Below are positions 59,675-64,000 of a stretch of 64,000 nt of DNA, one piece after another (within the stretch, counting starts at the first letter, position 1; each line of letters starts with the position of its first letter). The position numbers and the translations under genes were made by a program. This stretch comes from Planctomycetota bacterium. GTDB taxonomy: Bacteria > Planctomycetota > Planctomycetia > Gemmatales > Gemmataceae. The stretch covers positions 19,140 through 83,139 of the forward strand of contig JAIOPV010000254.1 in the NCBI GenBank assembly GCA_021413735.1, in the 5' to 3' direction. The notes under the pieces were generated by a model that saw nothing but the letters and a program-made list of their open reading frames with translations, was not told the origin of the DNA and ran no database searches.

Positions 59675-61180
59675 TCAAACCAGCGGAAGCGAGAAGCGAT
59701 CCGGTCGCTGCGGTTGCGGCTGTCCTGGCGGCTCGCGGTCCACGTTCGCAAGGTCCACGCCGGTCACTTCGTCGGTCAGCACTTTGCCGTAAATCGTGAA
59801 CGGGCTCGCGTCCGTGATCGTCACTCGCACCGTCTGGCCGATGAGGCGTTCCGGACCGTCGAACACGACGATGTGATCCGTCATCGTGTGGCCGGTGAGT
59901 TGCTTCACACCGCCGGGAGGTGACTGCCGCCCGCTTGCCTGATGCGTCGCCGATTGCTCCCGACGACTCGGACCTTCCACCAGCACCTCCATCACCTTGC
60001 CAACCTGTTCGCGGTGATTCGCTCGACTGTTCTCGTTCTGCACCAGCAGCAGATCGTTATTGCGGCGTTTCTTCACGTCCTCGGGCACGTCGTCGGGGAA
60101 GCGATCCGCGGCCTTCGTGCCCGGCCGTTCGCTGTACTTGAAGATGAACGAGTTCTTGAACTTCGCCACCCGCACCAGTTCCATCGTCTTCGCGAAGCTC
60201 TCCTCCGTTTCACCACAGAAGCCCACGATGAAGTCCGAACTCACCGCCACCCCCGGCACCTTTTCCCGGCAGCGATGCAGCATCTCCATGTAGTAGTCGG
60301 CCGTGTAGTTTCGCTTCATGCGTTTCAGCACTTCGTCGCAGCCGGACTGCACCGGGACGTGCAGATACTTCACCACCTTCGGCAACTCACGTACCGCGTC
60401 GAGCAGGTCGTCGGTCATGTCCTTGGGGTAGTTCGTCACGAACTTGATGCGTTCGAGGCCCGCGACGTCGTGCATGCCCGCGATGAGTTCGCTCAGGCGC
60501 GTTTTGCGGTCGCCGTGATCGTAGACGTAACTGTTCACCGTCTGCCCGATGAGCGTGACTTCCTTGCAGCCCTGATCGACGAGCTGTTTCACTTCTTGCC
60601 AGATGTGCGCCGGCGGGCGGCTCTGTTCCGGGCCGCGTGTACTCGGCACGACGCAATACGTACAGAACTTATCGCAACCGATCTGAATGCGAACGTACGC
60701 CTGGAATGGCGTCGGCCGCATCGTGGGGTCGCGGGTTGGGTCGTAGCTCACGAAGCTCGCTTCGACCTCATCGCGGCTCGCTGCGGAACGTGCGAGGCTG
60801 ACCGCGAGTTGCGGTTCGCGTGTCGCCTTCACCTTCTCGACGAGCATGGGCACTTCCGCGAGTTGCCCGGTGCCGACGACCATATCGACATACGGGGCAC
60901 GCTTGCGGATCAACTCTTGATCTTTCTGAGCCATGCAGCCGAGAACGCCGATGACGATTTCGGGGTTGTCCTTCTTCATCAGGCGGACGCGGCCGAGCGA
61001 TGAGTAGGTTTTTTCCTCGGCGTGTTCGCGGACGGAGCACGTGTTGAACAGCATCACGTCGGCGTCGGCGGGTGTGTCGGTGAGGTCGTAGCCTTGTTTG
61101 CGAAGTGCGCCGATGACCAGTTCGCTGTCGAGCACGTTCATCTGGCAACCGACGGTTTCGATGTAGACTTTCTTCGTCAT
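59675..61180 (-). CDS. miaB: tRNA-2-methylthio-N6-dimethylallyladenosine synthase MiaB
   Basis: Protein of 501 aa from ATG 61180 (a GTG at 61192 would add four residues). N-terminal UPF0004 domain with cluster cysteines in YIETVGCQMNVLDSE, FNTCSVREHAEE and VLGCMAQKD. Radical-SAM motif CxxxCxxC in RIQIGCDKFCTYCVVPSTRG. HVPVQSGCDEVLKRMKRNYT and SDFIVGFCGETEE are typical MiaB. TRAM domain at the end, holding an extra ~30-residue polar insert (RREQSATHQASGRQSPPGG). It methylthiolates A37 of tRNAs reading UNN codons. Confidence 0.95.
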   Translation of the reverse strand: MTKKVYIETVGCQMNVLDSELVIGALRKQGYDLTDTPADADVMLFNTCSVREHAEEKTYSSLGRVRLMKKDNPEIVIGVLGCMAQKDQELIRKRAPYVDMVVGTGQLAEVPMLVEKVKATREPQLAVSLARSAASRDEVEASFVSYDPTRDPTMRPTPFQAYVRIQIGCDKFCTYCVVPSTRGPEQSRPPAHIWQEVKQLVDQGCKEVTLIGQTVNSYVYDHGDRKTRLSELIAGMHDVAGLERIKFVTNYPKDMTDDLLDAVRELPKVVKYLHVPVQSGCDEVLKRMKRNYTADYYMEMLHRCREKVPGVAVSSDFIVGFCGETEESFAKTMELVRVAKFKNSFIFKYSERPGTKAADRFPDDVPEDVKKRRNNDLLLVQNENSRANHREQVGKVMEVLVEGPSRREQSATHQASGRQSPPGGVKQLTGHTMTDHIVVFDGPERLIGQTVRVTITDASPFTIYGKVLTDEVTGVDLANVDREPPGQPQPQRPDRFSLPLV

Positions 61181-61275
61181 GTTCGGGATCACCGTTATGA
61201 GACGGGGCCGAGTGGGGAGTTATCAGGTTGAGGATACAGGAGGACGTGAGGTTCACATAGTCCAGCGTGAAGCGG

Positions 61276-62748
61276 TCACCCTTTGCGGAGGCGGGCCCAG
61301 TAGCCGCCGTCGGAGGGCTGGCCCGGAATCGCGTGATGTTCCGCTTCCAGCTTCAACGAACGCATTCCTTGCATCACAGCCTTCACCACGCCTTCGTTCT
61401 CGTCGGGCTCGATGCTGCACGTCGAATACACGATGATGCCGCCCGATTTCACGCGGTCGATGGCACTGAAGAGCAGCCGCGTTTGCAACCGAACGAGGTA
61501 CTGGAACTCTGACGGCTTCAGACGCCAACGCACTTCGGGCCGACGGCCCAACACGCCCGTGTTGCTGCACGGCGCATCCACGAGTGCCGCGTCGAATGGA
61601 CCCGCTGGCGGTTCGCCATTCTCCGGGATCGCGACAGTTCGGATGCCCTTGATGCGAAGCCGTTGAGCGAGCGTCGTCACCGTTTCGAGGCGGCGGGGGT
61701 CGGTGTCGCAAGCCGTCACCATGCCGCGATTGTCCATCAACTCGGCGATGTGCGTGGTCTTGCCGCCGGGAGCCGCACACAGATCGAGGACACGCATTCC
61801 GGGCTGCACATTCAACGCCGACGCCACGAGCATCGACGCATGATCTTGCACGGCGAAGTCGCCATCGTCGTAGCCGGGCAGGGCGCGAATCGGATGGTGT
61901 TCGAGGAAGCGGAGTGATTGCGGATGCTCGCCCGGTTCCACGTCGATCAGGTTGGCCGCGAGGCGAAGGCGATACGTTTCGCGGTCGCAGTGCAGCTTGT
62001 TGACGCGAATCCACAGCGGTGGCGTCGCGTTGAACCAGAAGCCGAGCCGCAGGCATTCTTCGGGGCCGAACCGTTGGTGCCAGATGTCGCTGAGCCATTT
62101 CGGGAACGAGAACGCTTGCGTGAAGTAGCCGCTGGGGTCGACGCTTGGCGTCGGGAGCAGGTGCCGTGCGATGAGGCGATAACGGCCTTTGTTTTTGCCC
62201 TCTCCCCTTGCGGGAGAGGGTGTCGGCGCTTCGCTGACGGGTGAGGGGGTGTCTTTGCTCGCACCACCCCTCACCCCTAACCCCTCTCCCGCAAGGGGAG
62301 AGGGGGACAAATCGAACGGGATCGCGTTGCAATCGGGCTTTTCCGTGAAGTCGTCGGTGACCAGTTCCGACACTCGCCGCATGACGCTGTTGACGAACCC
62401 CTTTGCCTTCGGACTGCCGACGTACTCCGCGAGTTCGACCGTCTCGTTCACGGCCGCGTGCTTGGGCACCCCCGTGAGGAACACAAGTTGATACGCTCCG
62501 AGATGCAGAGCATCCCACACTCGCGTCTGCACAGCGTGAAACGGGATCTTGATGAATGGTCGCAGGAGTGCGTCGAGCGTGCCCTTGCGACGGATGACGC
62601 CGAAGACGAGCTGCGTGAGGAAGCGGCGTTCCTGTGGCGAGATGCCGGAGCGTGTGACAGCGTCGTCGATCAGTTCGGTGGCGAAGGCGTCGTGCGAGCG
62701 GGAGCGGTGCAGCACGTCGGCTGCGAGTTCGCGAGCGGTGATCGTCAT
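61276..62748 (-). CDS. rsmB: 16S rRNA m5C967 methyltransferase RsmB (Sun)
   Basis: Protein of 490 aa. N-terminal NusB-like domain (ARELAADVLHRSRSHDAFA, RRFLTQLVFGVIRRKGTLDA) and C-terminal SAM domain: RVLDLCAAPGGKTTHIAE, ALVDAPCSNTGVLGRRPEVR and IVYSTCSIEPDENE with the two catalytic cysteines. The ATG overlaps the fmt stop (ATGA). Between the domains, about residues 148-184 (LSPSPLAGEGLGVRGGAS, then PSPARGEGKNKG) are translated from a palindromic repeat; without it the length would be the usual ~450. The insert lies in the linker. Confidence 0.93.
   Translation of the reverse strand: MTITARELAADVLHRSRSHDAFATELIDDAVTRSGISPQERRFLTQLVFGVIRRKGTLDALLRPFIKIPFHAVQTRVWDALHLGAYQLVFLTGVPKHAAVNETVELAEYVGSPKAKGFVNSVMRRVSELVTDDFTEKPDCNAIPFDLSPSPLAGEGLGVRGGASKDTPSPVSEAPTPSPARGEGKNKGRYRLIARHLLPTPSVDPSGYFTQAFSFPKWLSDIWHQRFGPEECLRLGFWFNATPPLWIRVNKLHCDRETYRLRLAANLIDVEPGEHPQSLRFLEHHPIRALPGYDDGDFAVQDHASMLVASALNVQPGMRVLDLCAAPGGKTTHIAELMDNRGMVTACDTDPRRLETVTTLAQRLRIKGIRTVAIPENGEPPAGPFDAALVDAPCSNTGVLGRRPEVRWRLKPSEFQYLVRLQTRLLFSAIDRVKSGGIIVYSTCSIEPDENEGVVKAVMQGMRSLKLEAEHHAIPGQPSDGGYWARLRKG
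62198..62306. repeat. Palindromic repeat read in frame within rsmB
   Basis: The 23-bp arm at 62198-62220 (CCCTCTCCCCTTGCGGGAG and four more bases) is the exact reverse complement of part of 62282-62304. GGGTGAGGGGGTG and CACCCCTCACCC pair inside. This CTCTCCCGCAAGGGGAGAG type of repeat is common between genes in many bacteria. Here it is inside a gene and keeps the frame open. Confidence 0.9.
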
Positions 62749-63752
62749 GCCAGCACTTCCGGACCGAATCGCATGCCTTCGACGATGGGATACCCTCGCA
62801 AGAATTCCACTGCAGTCATCTTCTTCTTCCCGGCAGGCTGGAGTTCGGAGATTTCCAAGACACTTCGCGTTTCACCACCGTCCGTCACGCCTGCTGCCAC
62901 AAATAACGAGGTTGCGAAGCGTCCTCCTGGGTCTTTGAAGACTTGGCCTGGCTCAAATCCCTCATTACATCGCACGGGAAACTCGTCGGCTTCGATGATT
63001 ATCACCCGCATGGGCTTCTTGTCCGGGCGGTGGAAATATGTGTAAGCAGTCGGCCACGGTTGCATCGCTGGTATGTGGCATCGCGAGATGTACTCGGCGG
63101 GCTTTGTCCAGTCGATCAACCCGAACTCCTTCTTGATCTTCGGAGCCTTCGTCACGAGCATGGGATCTTGCTTCACGCCATCCACCGGGCCACCCGTCTG
63201 ATACTTCCGCACGGCTTCAACGGCCATGCGCGAACCCAACGCCGCGAGCTTCGCTTCGAGGGTGCCGGTTGTGTCGTCGGGGGCGATGTCGAGCGATTCC
63301 TGAAGGATCATGTCGCCGGAATCGAGGCCGGGGGTCACCTTGATGATCGTCACGCCCGTTTGCTTCTCGCCGCCGAGGATCGCATACGCAACCGGGGCCG
63401 CCCCGCGATACTTCGGCAACAGCGACGCATGAACGTTGATCGTGCCGCGAGTCGGCGTCGAAAGCACGTCCTTCGAGAGAATCTGACCATATGCCGCGAC
63501 GACCAGCAGATCGGGACGCATCGCCCGGAGCTGTTCCAGTCCTTCCGGCGTGTTGATGCTCTCAGGCTGGGCGACCGCAACGCCCGCAGCGGTGGCGATC
63601 GTGCCCATGCCCTTGCCGGTCTGGCGAGTGCTGCCGCGCTTGCTGCCAGCGTCGCGTTCGGGTTGCGTCACGAGGCCAACGACATCACCACCGAACGCCG
63701 AGAGCAACGCCTCGAAGGTCGGTTCCGCGAATGTCCCGGTGCCCATCATCAC
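62745..63752 (-). CDS. fmt: Methionyl-tRNA formyltransferase
   Basis: Protein of 335 aa as read from GTG 63752. Motifs: MGTGTFAEPTFEALL, LLVVAAYGQILSKDVLSTPT, NVHASLLPKYRGAAPVAYAI (formyl-THF site, catalytic Asn/His), VTPGLDSGDMI; C-terminal domain present. Formylates initiator Met-tRNA. Fmt proteins usually open MRIVFMGT; here the codons just upstream read CTG CGC TTA GTG ATG ATG, i.e. L-R-L-V-M-M, after a TGA. CTG at 63761 may be the true start; GTG/ATG starts would trim the first beta strand. It is followed by rsmB with ATGA overlap, in the order def-fmt-rsmB. Confidence 0.93.
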   Translation of the reverse strand: MMMGTGTFAEPTFEALLSAFGGDVVGLVTQPERDAGSKRGSTRQTGKGMGTIATAAGVAVAQPESINTPEGLEQLRAMRPDLLVVAAYGQILSKDVLSTPTRGTINVHASLLPKYRGAAPVAYAILGGEKQTGVTIIKVTPGLDSGDMILQESLDIAPDDTTGTLEAKLAALGSRMAVEAVRKYQTGGPVDGVKQDPMLVTKAPKIKKEFGLIDWTKPAEYISRCHIPAMQPWPTAYTYFHRPDKKPMRVIIIEADEFPVRCNEGFEPGQVFKDPGGRFATSLFVAAGVTDGGETRSVLEISELQPAGKKKMTAVEFLRGYPIVEGMRFGPEVLA

Positions 63753-63777
63753 TAAGCGCAGTCAGGCAATCGCCACC

Positions 63778-63839
63778 CGCGTAGCCGCGACCGAAGGGAG
63801 CGCGAAACCAACCGCGCTCCCTTCGGTCGCGGCTACGCG
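63778..63839. repeat. 27-bp perfect inverted repeat between def and fmt
   Basis: Arms 63778-63804 and 63813-63839 are exact reverse complements with an 8-nt loop; core AGCCGCGACCGAAGGGAG, same family as 44214-44280. It lies 3 bp beyond the def stop codon. Confidence 0.92.
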
Positions 63840-63842
63840 AAA

Positions 63843-64000
63843 TCACAATTTGGGCTCCAACCCCGGTGGGAGTTCGCCCTTCTTCTTGGCCTTCTCGAAA
63901 TCCGCGATGAATTGTTCGATGTCCTTCTCGCTGCGAGAACGACCCAGCGAACCCATCTTGTCGATGAACAATACGCCGTCGAGGTGATCGATCTCGTGCT
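63843..64000 (-). CDS. def: Peptide deformylase, 3' end only
   Basis: The last 51 codons are inside the window; the 5' part lies beyond 64000. It begins within HEIDHLDGVLFIDKMGSLGR, the metal-binding HExxH helix of peptide deformylase, and ends ADFEKAKKKGELPPGLEPKL. It removes the formyl group from new proteins and is commonly paired with fmt, as here. Confidence 0.92.
   Translation of the reverse strand, partial: HEIDHLDGVLFIDKMGSLGRSRSEKDIEQFIADFEKAKKKGELPPGLEPKL

Noticed and set aside
61253..62518. Minus-strand frame of 421 codons overlapping rsmB
   Set aside because: Same strand as rsmB but another frame; Arg-rich low-complexity translation with no domain, while the rsmB frame has all catalytic motifs.
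1..64000. tRNA, rRNA or riboswitch genes
   Set aside because: I looked for T-loop patterns of the TTCRANNC type with paired stems and for rRNA-like blocks on both strands and saw none; a covariance-model search would be needed to be sure.

Overview
The window is about 64 kb of GC-rich DNA that looks like a planctomycete chromosome, most likely a Gemmata relative. Pointers to this are the formylglycine-enzyme/sialidase fusion, the Ser/Thr kinase carrying DUF1080 and PD40 repeats, leucine-rich-repeat fragments, a ceramidase-like enzyme in a sugar-acid operon, weak or missing Shine-Dalgarno sites on many genes, and many perfect palindromic repeats between and even inside genes. There are no phage genes, transposases, CRISPR arrays, rRNA genes or tRNA genes that I can see.

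Layout. 1-4070: a PH-like membrane protein, an FGE-sulfatase/sialidase secreted protein and an aldo/keto reductase. 4216-11196 (minus): a Flp/Tad pilus operon, flp-tadZ-tadA-tadB-tadC-tadE-tadE-tadG. 11824-16620 (minus): a catabolic operon with an enolase-superfamily dehydratase, a DHDPS-family aldolase, an MFS transporter and a ceramidase-like hydrolase. 16716-19593 (minus): a secretin and a TPR lipoprotein, probably the outer-membrane part of the same Tad system. 20267-21610: a membrane protein broken by one in-frame TAG.

22117-42623 (plus) is the most notable region. A PUFA-synthase set (pfaD-type enoyl reductase, a PfaA-type and a PfaC-type megasynthase) is followed directly by oleA, oleB, oleC and oleD, whose reading frames overlap by 4-8 nt. 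PUFA synthases build polyunsaturated acyl chains on ACPs. OleABCD joins two acyl chains head-to-head, makes and decarboxylates a beta-lactone, and releases a long olefin. I infer one dedicated pathway for a long-chain polyene hydrocarbon. There is no thioesterase or glycerol acyltransferase domain to send the chain to phospholipid. The cluster is bracketed by inverted copies of a dispersed repeat (21667-21886 and 42700-42790), and large perfect inverted repeats lie between the pfa genes.

42920-46393: a T4 Rnl1-type RNA ligase, a DUF3471 remnant, a SYLF protein and a DedA-family protein. 46418-52170 (minus): a housekeeping block rplY-pth-rpsF-ssb-rplI-VOC-dnaB, without the usual rpsR. 52425-56932 (minus): a large receptor-like kinase apparently split from its LRR tail by a frameshift. 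57048-57857: a polysaccharide export lipoprotein. 57871-59631 (minus): a coupled three-gene operon whose first product resembles the Tse2 toxin fold. 59675-64000 (minus): miaB, rsmB, fmt and the 3' end of def.

A theme across the window is palindromic repeat DNA read in frame inside protein genes (oleC, rsmB, pfaC and possibly pfaA). This resembles in principle the Rickettsia palindromic elements.
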